Part shown: positions 26,925 to 36,485 of the stretch, in pieces
Layout: each line of letters opens with the position of its first letter
Numbering within the stretch: position 1 is the first letter of the stretch
NCBI GenBank assembly: GCA_003221995.1
Contig: QHUR01000009.1
Span: 1-39,253 of the forward strand
Length of the DNA stretch: 39,253 nt
Origin: Gemmatimonadota bacterium
Lineage (GTDB): Bacteria > Gemmatimonadota > Gemmatimonadetes > Gemmatimonadales > GWC2-71-9
Reading direction: 5' to 3'
Program-made: the position numbers and the translations under genes
Notes under the pieces: generated by a model
The model's input: the letters and a program-made list of their open reading frames with translations, nothing else
The model's database searches: none
What the model was told of the DNA's origin: nothing

Positions 26925-29156
26925 ATGGCCGATCCGACGTTCCCCGACGAATGGCTCGCGCACTCCCTCGAGGGGGTGCTGAGCGCCGAGCGCTTGGCCG
27001 AATTGCGCGCCAAGGCCACGCCGGGGCGTACCCTGTGGGAGACGCTCGTCGCCGAGAAGATCGCCTCGGACGCGCAGATCCTCGGCGCGCTCTCCACGCG
27101 CTTCCGGCTGAAGCTCGCCGACGTCGCCACGATCGACCCCAAGGTGCGTGAGGGGGTGCCGGAGCAGTTGGCGCGCCGCTACCGGGTGCTGCCGCTCCGC
27201 ATCACTGACTCCTTCCTCGAAGTCGCGACCGCCAACCCCTTCGATCTCGACGCCGAGAAGGCGCTCGCGTTCGCCACGGCGCGCGAGATCCGCACGCAAC
27301 TGGCGGCACCGTCCCGCATCGCGGAACGCCTGGACGAGATGTACCGGCCGGAGAAGGCCATCGACAAGGTATTGCAGGGCATGGAAAGCTCGGCCGACCT
27401 CGTGCTGCACCCCCAGAACGAGCCCGAGGAGCTCGTCGTGTCCGAGGCGGAGGCGAGCCAGCGGCCCGTCGTGCGCCTCGTGGACCTGATCATCTCGGAG
27501 GGGATCCTCTCGCGCTCGAGCGACATCCACATCGAGCCGGAGGAGGGCGGGGTCGCGGTGCGCTACCGCATCGACGGCGTGCTGCGCCAGGTCATGAAGA
27601 TCCCGCGCGCGGCCGGACTGCCCCTGATCTCACGCATCAAGATCATGTCGCAGCTCGACATCGCGGACCGGCTCCGGCCCCAGGACGGCCGCGCCCGCGT
27701 GTCGGTGAACGGGCAGCCGATCGACCTGCGCGTCTCGACACTCCCCGCGTCGCAGGGCGAAAAGGTCGTGATCCGGGTGCTCGACGCGCGCGCCACCGTG
27801 AAGTCGCTCGATTCGTTGGGGCTGAACCCGGTCGAGAGCGAGCACATCAAGAGGCTGCTCGAATACCACGAGGGGGTCGTTCTGGTCACCGGGCCCACGG
27901 GGTCCGGCAAGACGACCACGCTCTACTCCTGCATCAACCAGATCAAGAGCGAGGGCGTGAACATCGTGACCGTGGAGGACCCGGTGGAGTACCGAATGCC
28001 GGGGATCGTGCAGGTGCAGGTACAGGAGAAGGCGGGGCTGACGTTCGCGTCCGCGCTGCGGTCGATCCTGCGGCAGGACCCGAACGTCGTGCTCGTGGGC
28101 GAGATCCGCGATCGCGAGACGGCGCAGATCGCGGTGCAGGCGTCGCTCACGGGGCACCTCGTGCTCTCGACGCTCCACACGAACGACGCGGCGAACGCGG
28201 TGACCCGCCTCGTCGACATCGGCGTCGAGGCCTACAAGATCGCCGCGGCGCTGCGCGGGGTGATCGCCCAGCGCCTGATGCGGAAGCTGTGCCCGACCTG
28301 CAAGCAGGTGTGGATGGAGGCGCCGGCCGACCGATTGAAGAAGTGGCTACCGAAGGAGACCCCCCTGTATCGCGCGGCCGGCTGTCCCGATTGCGCGATG
28401 ACGGGCTATCGCGGCCGCTTCTCCATCCTCGAGGTGCTCACTGTGACACCCGAGGTGGAGCGGCGCATCGCCGCCGGGGAGACGGCGGACCACATCGCCG
28501 AAGCGGCGCGGCGGGCCGGGATGAAGACGTTGTGGGAGAGCGGCCTGTCCCACGTGCTGCGGGGCGAGTCCACGATCGACGAGTTGCTGCGCGTGGTGGA
28601 CGTGCCGGCGGAGGAGGACGGCCCGGCCGCAGCAGCGCCGCGCGGCTCGCCGGGCGCGGTTGCAACGCCGCGCGTCGCGCCGGCGGCCGGCTCCGCAGCG
28701 CCGGCGGTCGAACCCATGGTCGAGCATTTCGAGCTGCTGGAGGAACCGGCGCCGCCTCGCGCCTCCGGCCCCCACGGGCTCCCCGCGCCGAAGGTGCTGC
28801 TCGTAGACGACGAGGACAGCCTCCGCAAGGTGATCAGGGAGCTGCTGGAGCGGGACGGCTACGTCGTGGCGGAGGCGCGCGATGGCGCGCAGGCGCTCGA
28901 CCAGATCGACCGCGTGGGGCCGGACATCATCGTCCTGGACCTCAACATGCCGGGCCTCGACGGCTACGGCGTGCTCTCCCACCTGCGGTCGCGGCCCGCC
29001 ACGGCGGACATCCCGGTGATCGTGCTGACCGCCAAAGGCGACGAGGACAACGAGGTCCGGGTGTTCGAGCTCGGCGCCGACGATTTCCTGACGAAGCCGT
29101 TCCGGGCCCGCGCGCTCTCGGCGCGGCTGGAAGCGGTCCTGGGCCGCCGCCGCTAA
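26925..29156 (+). CDS. PilB/GspE-family type II/IV secretion ATPase with C-terminal response-regulator receiver domain
   Basis: Walker A GPTGSGKTT; Walker B VVLVGEIRDRETA; HTNDAA; CPTC/CPDC zinc site; then VLLVDDEDSLRKV...VLDLNMPGLDGYG...TKPF. Confidence 0.93.
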   Translation: MADPTFPDEWLAHSLEGVLSAERLAELRAKATPGRTLWETLVAEKIASDAQILGALSTRFRLKLADVATIDPKVREGVPEQLARRYRVLPLRITDSFLEVATANPFDLDAEKALAFATAREIRTQLAAPSRIAERLDEMYRPEKAIDKVLQGMESSADLVLHPQNEPEELVVSEAEASQRPVVRLVDLIISEGILSRSSDIHIEPEEGGVAVRYRIDGVLRQVMKIPRAAGLPLISRIKIMSQLDIADRLRPQDGRARVSVNGQPIDLRVSTLPASQGEKVVIRVLDARATVKSLDSLGLNPVESEHIKRLLEYHEGVVLVTGPTGSGKTTTLYSCINQIKSEGVNIVTVEDPVEYRMPGIVQVQVQEKAGLTFASALRSILRQDPNVVLVGEIRDRETAQIAVQASLTGHLVLSTLHTNDAANAVTRLVDIGVEAYKIAAALRGVIAQRLMRKLCPTCKQVWMEAPADRLKKWLPKETPLYRAAGCPDCAMTGYRGRFSILEVLTVTPEVERRIAAGETADHIAEAARRAGMKTLWESGLSHVLRGESTIDELLRVVDVPAEEDGPAAAAPRGSPGAVATPRVAPAAGSAAPAVEPMVEHFELLEEPAPPRASGPHGLPAPKVLLVDDEDSLRKVIRELLERDGYVVAEARDGAQALDQIDRVGPDIIVLDLNMPGLDGYGVLSHLRSRPATADIPVIVLTAKGDEDNEVRVFELGADDFLTKPFRARALSARLEAVLGRRR

Positions 29157-29168
29157 GTTTCGTTTCCC

Positions 29169-30308
29169 ATGACACGCGTGCCTGCCGCCCAGGCCCCCCC
29201 CGCGGGGGCCGCCCTCCGGGACTCCCCTGCGGTCGCCGCCGCGCTGGCCCGCATCAAGCCGGAAGTCCGCGCGCAACAGGCGTACACGCTCACGGCCCCC
29301 GCGGCGGCGCGCAAGCTCAACCAGAACGAGAGCCCGTTCGACGCCCCGGACGGCGTGAAGGACGCGGTGCTGGCGGCGGCGCGCACCGCTCCCTGGAACC
29401 GCTATCCGCCGTACTCGCCGGCGGAGCTGCTGGAGCGGATCGCCCGACGGCACGGCTGGACTCCCGACGGCGTGCTCGTGGGCAACGGCTCGAACGAGCT
29501 GATCCAGGCGACGCTCGCCGTGACCGTGGGACACGGGACGCCGGTCGTGACGCCGGTCCCCACCTTCACCCTGTACGGGCTGCTCGTGGCGGTGTACGGG
29601 GGACGCCACGTCGGGGTCCCGCTCACGTCGGCCTTCGAGTTCGACGTCACGGCCGTGATTCGGGCGGCGCGCGACACCCGGGCGCCGGTCGTCGTCGTCA
29701 ACTCGCCCAACAACCCCACGGGCACGCCGCTCCCCGAGGGCGCCGCGGAGCGGCTCCTCGCCGAGACGGAGGCGCTCGTCGTGCTCGACGAGGCGTATCA
29801 GGACTTCGGAGGCCCCACGGCGATCCCGCTGCTCGGGCGGGCGCCGCGGCTCGTGGTGCTGCGCACCTTCAGCAAGGCGATGTCGCTGGCGGGGCTGCGC
29901 TTCGGCTATGCGCTCGCGCACCCCGCGGTCGCGGCCGAGATCGTCAAGGCGAAGCTCCCCTATAACGTGAGCCGGCTGACCCTCGCCGCAGCGCACGCGG
30001 CGCTCGACGCGGCCCCGGTGCTCGAGGAGCGCACCCGGGCGGTGCGCGAGAGCCGGGACCTCCTGTACCAGCGGCTGCGGGCCATTCCGGGGCTCTTGGC
30101 CTACCCGAGTGCCGCCAATTTCGTGCTCGTCCGCTGCCTCGCGCGGCCCGGCAGCGAGGTGTTCCACCGTCTCGCCGCGGAGCACGGCATCGTCGTGCGC
30201 GACGTGTCGCGCGGCGGCCCGGGGCTCGAGAACTGCCTCCGCATCACGGCGGGCACCCAGGAGGACGTGGACGCGGTGGCGGCGGCGCTCGGGGCGATCC
30301 TCGGATGA
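29169..30308 (+). CDS. hisC: Histidinol-phosphate aminotransferase
   Basis: [43 protein letters not shown]; in his cluster. Confidence 0.94.
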   Translation: MTRVPAAQAPPAGAALRDSPAVAAALARIKPEVRAQQAYTLTAPAAARKLNQNESPFDAPDGVKDAVLAAARTAPWNRYPPYSPAELLERIARRHGWTPDGVLVGNGSNELIQATLAVTVGHGTPVVTPVPTFTLYGLLVAVYGGRHVGVPLTSAFEFDVTAVIRAARDTRAPVVVVNSPNNPTGTPLPEGAAERLLAETEALVVLDEAYQDFGGPTAIPLLGRAPRLVVLRTFSKAMSLAGLRFGYALAHPAVAAEIVKAKLPYNVSRLTLAAAHAALDAAPVLEERTRAVRESRDLLYQRLRAIPGLLAYPSAANFVLVRCLARPGSEVFHRLAAEHGIVVRDVSRGGPGLENCLRITAGTQEDVDAVAAALGAILG

Positions 30309-30895
30309 CCCGTACGGGCGAAGCGAGCCGCAAGACGCGAGAGACCGAGGTACGCGTGCGCCTGAGCCTCGACGGCTCGGGTCGGGCGCACGTCGAGACC
30401 GGCATCGGCTTCTTCGACCACATGCTGGAGGCGTTGGCGCGGCACGCTCTCTACGACCTGGACGTGCGCGCCGCGGGCGACCTGCGGGTGGACGCCCATC
30501 ACACCGTGGAAGACGTGGGGATCGTGCTCGGCCAGGCGCTGTCCCAGGCGCTGGGAGAGCGGCGGGGGATCCGCCGCTACGGGGAGGCCACCGTGCCGCT
30601 CGACGAGGCCCTGGCACGCGTGGTCGTGGACGTGAGCGGCCGCCCGTTCCTCGCCTACCACGCGGAGCCCCCGACCTGGCAGAAGCTCGGGGACTACGAC
30701 GTGGCGCTGACGCCCGAGTTCTTCCGCGCGCTCGCGACGCACGGCGGCCTGACCCTGCACGTCGATCTGCTGCGGGGGCAGAACGCGCACCACGTCGTGG
30801 AGGCCGTGTTCAAGGCGGCGGCGCGGGCGCTCGGAGCGGCGAGCGGGCTCGACCCCCGGGTGACGGACGTGCCGTCGACGAAGGGCTCGCTGTAG
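30305..30895 (+). CDS. hisB: Imidazoleglycerol-phosphate dehydratase
   Basis: [40 protein letters not shown]-term PSTKGSL. Confidence 0.96.
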   Translation: MTRTGEASRKTRETEVRVRLSLDGSGRAHVETGIGFFDHMLEALARHALYDLDVRAAGDLRVDAHHTVEDVGIVLGQALSQALGERRGIRRYGEATVPLDEALARVVVDVSGRPFLAYHAEPPTWQKLGDYDVALTPEFFRALATHGGLTLHVDLLRGQNAHHVVEAVFKAAARALGAASGLDPRVTDVPSTKGSL

Positions 30896-31516
30896 ATGAT
30901 CGCGGTCGTGGACTACGGTGCCTCCAACGTGCCCAGCGTGTTGCGCGGGCTGCGGGCGGTGCGTGCCGACGCAATGGTGACGGCGGACCCGGAGACGGTG
31001 CGTCGCGCCCCACGCGTCGTCGTGCCGGGCGTCGGCAACTTCGCTCCCGCGATGCGGCGGCTCGCGGCGGCGGGGCTCGCGGACGCCGTGCGTGAGGTCG
31101 CGCAGAGCGGCCGGCCGGTACTCGGCATCTGTCTCGGCCTGCAGTTGTTCCTCGAGTCGAGCGACGAGGCCCCGGGTGTGCCGGGCCTCGGCTTGCTCGC
31201 CGGTCGGGTGCGGCGTTTCGCGACCGACCTGCCGGTGCCGCACGTCGGGTGGGCAAAGGTGACCCTGACGGCGCGCGGCCGGGCCCATGCCGCGCTACGC
31301 GGCGCCTTCCCGGGCGGCGATGCCTTCTTCTATCACGTGCACAGCTACCACCCGGACGGCGTCGAGCCCGCCGCCGACCTCGCCGACGCGGAGTACGGCG
31401 CCCCGTTCGCCACCATCGTGGGCCGGGATGCGGTGTTGGGCGTCCAGTTCCACCCGGAGAAGTCGCAGGCGGCGGGCCTTGCGCTGCTCGAGGGCTTCGC
31501 CGGCTGGACGCCATGA
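30896..31516 (+). CDS. hisH: Imidazole glycerol phosphate synthase glutaminase subunit
   Basis: VVDYGASNVPSV; VLGICLGLQLFLESS; VQFHPEKSQ. Confidence 0.95.
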   Translation: MIAVVDYGASNVPSVLRGLRAVRADAMVTADPETVRRAPRVVVPGVGNFAPAMRRLAAAGLADAVREVAQSGRPVLGICLGLQLFLESSDEAPGVPGLGLLAGRVRRFATDLPVPHVGWAKVTLTARGRAHAALRGAFPGGDAFFYHVHSYHPDGVEPAADLADAEYGAPFATIVGRDAVLGVQFHPEKSQAAGLALLEGFAGWTP

Positions 31517-31977
31517 CGGAGCTGCGCGTCGCGTTCGTGGACACCTACGTGCTGCGGCGCGCTGGCCCGACCTTCGAGGTGCTCGTGCTGCGCCGTGCCA
31601 GCGGGCGCTCGCCCGGCTCGTGGGAGACGGTGCACGGCACCATCGAGCCGGGCGAGACGCCGGTGCAGGCGGCGCTGCGGGAAGTGCGTGAGGAGACGGG
31701 GCTCTCGCCGCTCGGGCTCTACAACGTGAGCCGCGTGGAGAGCTTCTATCTGCCCCAGGCGGACGCCGTCGCGCTCGTGCCCGTGTTCGCCGCGTTCGTC
31801 GATCCGGCGGCGCAGCCGGCCCTCTCGGCGGAGCACGACCGGGCCGAGTGGCTTCCAGCCGCGAAGGCGGCGCCTCGGTTCGCCTGGCCCCGCGAGCGGC
31901 GCGCGATGGAGGATCTCGTCGCGCTGCTCGGCTCGGGCGGCGGGGACTTGCTGGACGACGCGCTGCGTGTATGCTAG
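31513..31977 (+). CDS. NUDIX hydrolase
   Basis: Nudix box [27 protein letters not shown] overlap with hisH; overlaps hisF start by 7 nt. Confidence 0.92.
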   Translation: MTELRVAFVDTYVLRRAGPTFEVLVLRRASGRSPGSWETVHGTIEPGETPVQAALREVREETGLSPLGLYNVSRVESFYLPQADAVALVPVFAAFVDPAAQPALSAEHDRAEWLPAAKAAPRFAWPRERRAMEDLVALLGSGGGDLLDDALRVC

Positions 31978-32765
31978 CACGGCGCCTCATCCCCTGCCTC
32001 GACGTGACGGGGGGGCGGGTCGTGAAGGGGGTGCGGTTCCAGGAGCTGCGCGACGCCGGCGATCCTGCCGAGCAGGCGGCCCGCTACGACGCCGAGGGCG
32101 CGGACGAGCTCGTGTTGCTCGACATCAGCGCGAGCCACGAGGAGCGCGGCACGACGCTCGACATGGTGAGCCACGTGGCGGACACGCTGTTCATCCCGTT
32201 CACCGTGGGCGGCGGGATCCGGAGCGTCGCGGACGCCCGCGTCGTGCTGCGGGCGGGAGCCGACAAGGTGGCTGTCAATACCGCGGCCGTGCGAGATCCG
32301 TCGCTCGTCACGCGGCTCGCCGACGAGTTCGGCCGTCAGTGCGTGGTGGCCGCGGTGGACGCGAAAGACCGAGAAGGGGGAAGGGAAAACCCTAAAGGAC
32401 TCCCTGGCGGTCGGGGGGAAGGGTGGGAGGTGATGGTGCGGGGCGGTCGTGAGCCCACCGGGCTCGCAGCAGTGGAGTGGGCTGCACGTCTGGAGTCGCT
32501 CGGCGCGGGGGAGATCCTCCTGACTTCGATGGATGCGGACGGTACCCAGAACGGCTACGACCTGGCTCTCACGGGGGCCGTGGCGCGGGCAGTGCATATC
32601 CCCGTGATCGCCTCAGGCGGCGCGGGGCGGCTCGAGCACCTCGCCGCGGCGCTCGACGCAGGGGCCCACGGGGTACTGGCCGCGACGCTGTTCCATTATC
32701 GCGGCACCACGCTCCGAGAGGCACGGGCCTACCTCGCCGGGCGCGGCTTCCCGGTCCGACCGTGA
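31971..32765 (+). CDS. hisF: Imidazole glycerol phosphate synthase cyclase subunit
   Basis: [65 protein letters not shown]. Confidence 0.95.
   Translation: MLARRLIPCLDVTGGRVVKGVRFQELRDAGDPAEQAARYDAEGADELVLLDISASHEERGTTLDMVSHVADTLFIPFTVGGGIRSVADARVVLRAGADKVAVNTAAVRDPSLVTRLADEFGRQCVVAAVDAKDREGGRENPKGLPGGRGEGWEVMVRGGREPTGLAAVEWAARLESLGAGEILLTSMDADGTQNGYDLALTGAVARAVHIPVIASGGAGRLEHLAAALDAGAHGVLAATLFHYRGTTLREARAYLAGRGFPVRP
32373..32427 (+). repeat. In-frame coding repeat copy B ([10 protein letters not shown] element) inside hisF
   Basis: Core cctaaaggactccctggcggtcg at 32391-32413, same frame and orientation as the glmM copy. Confidence 0.85.
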
Positions 32766-33151
32766 ACCCGTTCTATCACCGGATCTACAAGGTGGTGCGG
32801 CGAATCCCGCGCGGCCGCGTCGCGACCTACGGCGTGGTGGCCCGCCTGGCCGGGCACCCGGGCGCGGCGCGCACGGTGGGGTGGGCGCTGGCGGCGCTTC
32901 CCGGCGAAGCCGACGTCCCGTGGTGGCGGGTCATCAATGCCGCGGGCCGGATCTCGCTCGGGGGCCGCGATCACGGCGCCGTGCTGCAACGCGCGCTGCT
33001 GCTCCGGGAGGGCGTGAAGTTCGCGCCCGCCGGCGGTGTCGGCCTGACGGCGTTCGGGTGGCCGGCGCAGGCCTACGAGAGCGCCGCGGCGGCCCAAACC
33101 CGTGCCGCCTCGTCCCGCAGGTCCCGCAGGTTGAAGGGCTTGCGCACGTAG
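32762..33151 (+). CDS. MGMT-family alkyltransferase-like (ATL) protein
   Basis: [31 protein letters not shown], with Trp in place of the catalytic Cys. Confidence 0.88.
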   Translation: MNPFYHRIYKVVRRIPRGRVATYGVVARLAGHPGAARTVGWALAALPGEADVPWWRVINAAGRISLGGRDHGAVLQRALLLREGVKFAPAGGVGLTAFGWPAQAYESAAAAQTRAASSRRSRRLKGLRT

Positions 33152-35190
33152 CGCAGGCCGAGCTGGCCCAGCGCCACCTCCGTCGTCGGGCGCACGTCCC
33201 CCGTGGCGACGAGAATCCGGTCGCGCAGATCGGGACGCGCTTCCATCAGCTCTTCGACAAAGCGCCGCCCCCGGGCGCTCGCCTGGCCGTCGGCGAGGAT
33301 GAGGTCGTACGTGCGGGTCCGCGCGAGGTCGAGGGCCTGCCCCGGATTGCGGGCCACTTCTACGGTGTGCCCCTCCCGGCCGAACAGCGCCTTGATCATG
33401 CGGCGGACGGCCGGATCGTCGTCCACGAGCAGGATCGTGCGCCTGGCGGCGGGCGGCAGAGGGGGCGCTTCCACCTCGGCCGAGTGACGCTGCGGGACAT
33501 CGGCCCCGGCGGGCGGCAGCTCCACGAGGAAGGCTGCTCCGCCCTCCGCGGGCTGCTGGACCGTGATTTGCCCGCCGTGCGCCTCCACGATCGAGTAGGT
33601 GATTGACAGCCCCAGCCCGGTCCCGTGGCCAGGCTCCTTCGTCGTAAAGAACGGCGTGAACAGGTGCGGGAGCACCTCCTCGGGGATCCCGGGGCCCGTG
33701 TCCGCCACCCGCAGCCGCACGCGCTCGTCGAACCACGTGCTGATGCGGATCGTGCGCGGGCGCCCCGCCTCGTTCCCGGCGAGGGCGTGCGCCGCGTTGG
33801 TCACCAGGTTCAGCACCACCTGCTGTAGCGCGTGGCGGTCGCCCACCACGTCCGGCATGCCGGACCCGAGGTTCTTCTCGGTGCGGATGTCCTTAAGCTT
33901 CAGGTCGTAGCTCATGAGCAGCAGGGTGCGCTGGACGACGTCGTTGAGGTTCACGCGGGCCCGCTCGCCGGGGCCCTTGCGCGCGAAGGTCAGGAGGTTC
34001 CGCACGATCCGGCCCGCCCGCTCCGCCTGCTCGTGGATCACCTGCAGGTGGTCCCGGTCCTTGGGTCCCAGCTCCTGCTGCTCGAGCAGGAACTCCGCCA
34101 GCCCGGCGATCGAGGTCAGCGGGTTGTTCAGCTCGTGCGCGACGCCCGACACGAGCTGGCCCACGGCGGCGAGCTTCTCGCTCTGGATGAGCTGCGCCTC
34201 CATCGCCTGCTGGTCGGTGACGTCCTCCACGAGCACGACGAGGCCCCGTCCCGGTCCGGCGCCCCCGATCCGGGCCGCGTTGAGGCGCAGGGTGCGGCGC
34301 AGGCGGTCGGAGCGCGCGACCAGCGCGGCCGCCTGCTCTCCCCGGCGGGCGGCGGCGAGCAGCTCGGTGCTTTCCGTGGCCTGGCCCACGAGCGCAGGGA
34401 GCAGCTCCTCGCCCACGACGGCCGCCACCGGCCGGTCGAGCATCTGCGCGAGCGAGCGGTTGGCGCGCAGCACCCGACCGCCCTCGTCCACCACTGCGAT
34501 CCCCTCGTGCAGCGCGTCGAACGCTGTCTCCCACTGCTCCTTCGCGTGCCGCACCATCTCGAAGAAGCGGGCGTTGGCGAGCGCGACCGCCGCGTGGGTC
34601 CCCACGGTGGAGAGTAGCCTGAGGTCCTCGGGGTTGAACACGCCGCCGCGCGGGTCGGCGATGACGAGCGTTCCCACCACCGCCCCGTGGGCGCGCAGCG
34701 GTACGGCCGCCGCCGACTCGGCATGCACCCCGCTCACCAGCTCCGTGGGTGCGTCCCCGGAGTTGCGGACCAGCTCGAGCCGCTCGCGCCCCAACGAGCG
34801 GGCTACGAGACCGGGATCGTCCCCCCGGATCGACTGCCCCTTGAGCGAACCGAGCGTCCCTTCAGCCGCCGCCACGCGCAGCTGGGGCGTCTGGCCCTCC
34901 TGCTCGATCGTGAGCGCCAGCAGCGCGCCGCGGGCATCGAGGAAGCGGGTGGCGTAGCGCACCACCTGGTCCACGATGCGGTCGAGCTGCAGCGACTCGG
35001 AGAGCACGTAGGCGAGCTCCTGGAGGGAGAAGAGCTCGGACAACCGCCGGTTTAGCTCGTCCGCCGTGCGCCGGCGCTCCCGCTCGCTCTTCGCCACCCG
35101 GCGCCGCAGCGCAGTCGCCCACAACGCGAGCCCCGCCGCGACGAGCAGCGCCGCCGCGGCGATCAGGAAGGGGAGCGGAGTCTGGATCAG
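33073..35190 (-). CDS. Membrane-anchored hybrid histidine kinase (TM-GAF-PAS-HisKA-HATPase-REC)
   Basis: VSGVAHELNNPLTSIAGLAEFLLE H-box; VADTGPGIPEEVLPHLFTPFFTTKEPGHGTGLGLSI; REC RTILLVDDDPAVRRM. The frame upstream of the called TTG (35124) encodes LIQTPLPFLIAAAALLVAAGLAL; likely CTG start at 35190. Confidence 0.88.
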   Translation of the reverse strand: MIQTPLPFLIAAAALLVAAGLALWATALRRRVAKSERERRRTADELNRRLSELFSLQELAYVLSESLQLDRIVDQVVRYATRFLDARGALLALTIEQEGQTPQLRVAAAEGTLGSLKGQSIRGDDPGLVARSLGRERLELVRNSGDAPTELVSGVHAESAAAVPLRAHGAVVGTLVIADPRGGVFNPEDLRLLSTVGTHAAVALANARFFEMVRHAKEQWETAFDALHEGIAVVDEGGRVLRANRSLAQMLDRPVAAVVGEELLPALVGQATESTELLAAARRGEQAAALVARSDRLRRTLRLNAARIGGAGPGRGLVVLVEDVTDQQAMEAQLIQSEKLAAVGQLVSGVAHELNNPLTSIAGLAEFLLEQQELGPKDRDHLQVIHEQAERAGRIVRNLLTFARKGPGERARVNLNDVVQRTLLLMSYDLKLKDIRTEKNLGSGMPDVVGDRHALQQVVLNLVTNAAHALAGNEAGRPRTIRISTWFDERVRLRVADTGPGIPEEVLPHLFTPFFTTKEPGHGTGLGLSITYSIVEAHGGQITVQQPAEGGAAFLVELPPAGADVPQRHSAEVEAPPLPPAARRTILLVDDDPAVRRMIKALFGREGHTVEVARNPGQALDLARTRTYDLILADGQASARGRRFVEELMEARPDLRDRILVATGDVRPTTEVALGQLGLRYVRKPFNLRDLRDEAARVWAAAALS

Positions 35191-35228
35191 TGGTGTCGCC
35201 TCCTCGGCCTAAACATGCTATGGATCGC

Positions 35229-35257
35229 TTGACCGTCCTAATCCCGATAAATATATT
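35229..35257 (+). promoter_or_regulatory. Near-consensus housekeeping-sigma promoter for the porin/FMN/ApbE operon
   Basis: TTGACC (35229-35234), 17-nt spacer, TATATT (35252-35257). Confidence 0.7.
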
Positions 35258-35266
35258 CGCCTATCG

Positions 35267-35317
35267 CAGGCTGAAAACCATTCTCACCTCATGGCCGCAA
35301 GCTGCCATTTCAGCCTG
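35267..35317 (+). promoter_or_regulatory. Structured 5' leader (nested hairpin) upstream of the porin gene
   Basis: CAGGCTGAAA (35267-35276) pairs with TTTCAGCCTG (35308-35317), 10 bp perfect; inner ATGGC/GCCAT stem. Confidence 0.6.
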
Positions 35318-35350
35318 AGCCGCTGATTCCCCGACTGAGCCGGAGGTTGC

Positions 35351-36484
35351 GTGTCCCGAGCGCTCGCGCCCGGTGCCCTGGTAGCCGTTCTTGCGTCCAT
35401 CGCCACCGTGCCTCCCGGTGGGGCGGCGGCGCAGGAGCGAACCACCGTCGGTGGCTACGGCGAGGTGCACTACGTCAATCGCACGGGGCCGGACACCCCG
35501 GGCACGGTCGATCTCAAGCGCTTCGTCGTCTACCTGGCCCACACCTTCAACGACCAGATCGCCTTCCGCTCCGAGCTGGAGGTCGAGGACGCCAAGGTGG
35601 AAGGTGCCGAACCCGGCGGTGAGGTGGCGCTGGAACAGGCCTACCTCGACTATCGGTTGTCGGACGCGCTCACGCTGCGCTCCGGTCTCGTCCTCCCGCC
35701 GGTCGGAATCATCAACGAGACGCATGAGCCCCCGACGTTCAATGGGGTCGACCGCCCGGGCTTCGACAACGACGTGATTCCCACCACGTGGCGGGAGATC
35801 GGGGTAGGCGCGGTGGGGCGCGTGCCCGGCGTCGAGGGTTTGAGCTACCGCGTGTATCTCGTGAACGGGCTGCGGTCGGCCGGGTTTTCGGCCGCCACAG
35901 GGATCCGTGAAGGCCGCCAGGAAGGCCGTGAGGCGAGCTTCGCCAACCCGTCCTTCACGGGCCGGCTCGAGTGGGCGAGGCCCGGCCTCAAGCTGAGTGG
36001 CTCGTTCTGGTACGGCGGCACCGCCGCCGCCGACCCCGCGCTCGGGAAGGGCGCGTTCGCCGCCCCGATCACGTTGCTCTCGGCCGACGCCCGCTTCGAC
36101 GTGAGCGCGTTCATGTTCCGCGGAGTGGCGGCGAGCATCTGGGTGAGCGACGCCGCGGCGATCAACACGCGTTACGCCACCGCGGTCGGCAGCCGCATCG
36201 CCGGTGGCTACCTCGAGGCCGCGTACAACCTGCTGCACGCGCTCGCCCCGGCGTCGTCCCAGAAGCTGAACGCGTTCGTGCGGCACGAGCGGTACGACAC
36301 GCAGGCCGCCGTTCCCGCCGGCACAGCCAGGGACGAGACGCTGGCGCGGCGCATCACGACGTTCGGTCTCTCCTACAAGCCGACCTACAACACGGCGTTC
36401 AAAGGCGATTACCAGCTGCTGCGCAACAAGGCCGGGGCAGGCGAAGCCGAAGTCGTGAGTCTCGGCATCGGGTATCAATTCTGA
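35351..36484 (+). CDS. Outer-membrane porin-like beta-barrel protein
   Basis: Signal peptide; VGGYGEVHYVNRTG...DLKRFVVYLAHTFNDQIAFRSELEVEDAKVEG...LEQAYLDYRLSDALTLRSGLVLPPVGIINETHEPPTF; terminal GIGYQF. Confidence 0.82.
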   Translation: MSRALAPGALVAVLASIATVPPGGAAAQERTTVGGYGEVHYVNRTGPDTPGTVDLKRFVVYLAHTFNDQIAFRSELEVEDAKVEGAEPGGEVALEQAYLDYRLSDALTLRSGLVLPPVGIINETHEPPTFNGVDRPGFDNDVIPTTWREIGVGAVGRVPGVEGLSYRVYLVNGLRSAGFSAATGIREGRQEGREASFANPSFTGRLEWARPGLKLSGSFWYGGTAAADPALGKGAFAAPITLLSADARFDVSAFMFRGVAASIWVSDAAAINTRYATAVGSRIAGGYLEAAYNLLHALAPASSQKLNAFVRHERYDTQAAVPAGTARDETLARRITTFGLSYKPTYNTAFKGDYQLLRNKAGAGEAEVVSLGIGYQF

Positions 36485-36485
36485 C

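Noticed and set aside
28610-28790. Pro/Ala-rich repetitive DNA in the PilB-REC gene as a mobile element
   Set aside because: Best explained as an interdomain linker; no match to the [10 protein letters not shown] core or its flanks.
35267-35317. GEMM-I (c-di-GMP) riboswitch in the porin leader (AAACCATTC ... GCAAGCTGCC looks faintly similar)
   Set aside because: The conserved GGGCAAACC, GNRA-type loop and ACGCAAAGCC blocks are not present; the RFN (FMN) consensus is also absent. Only a generic nested hairpin is supported.
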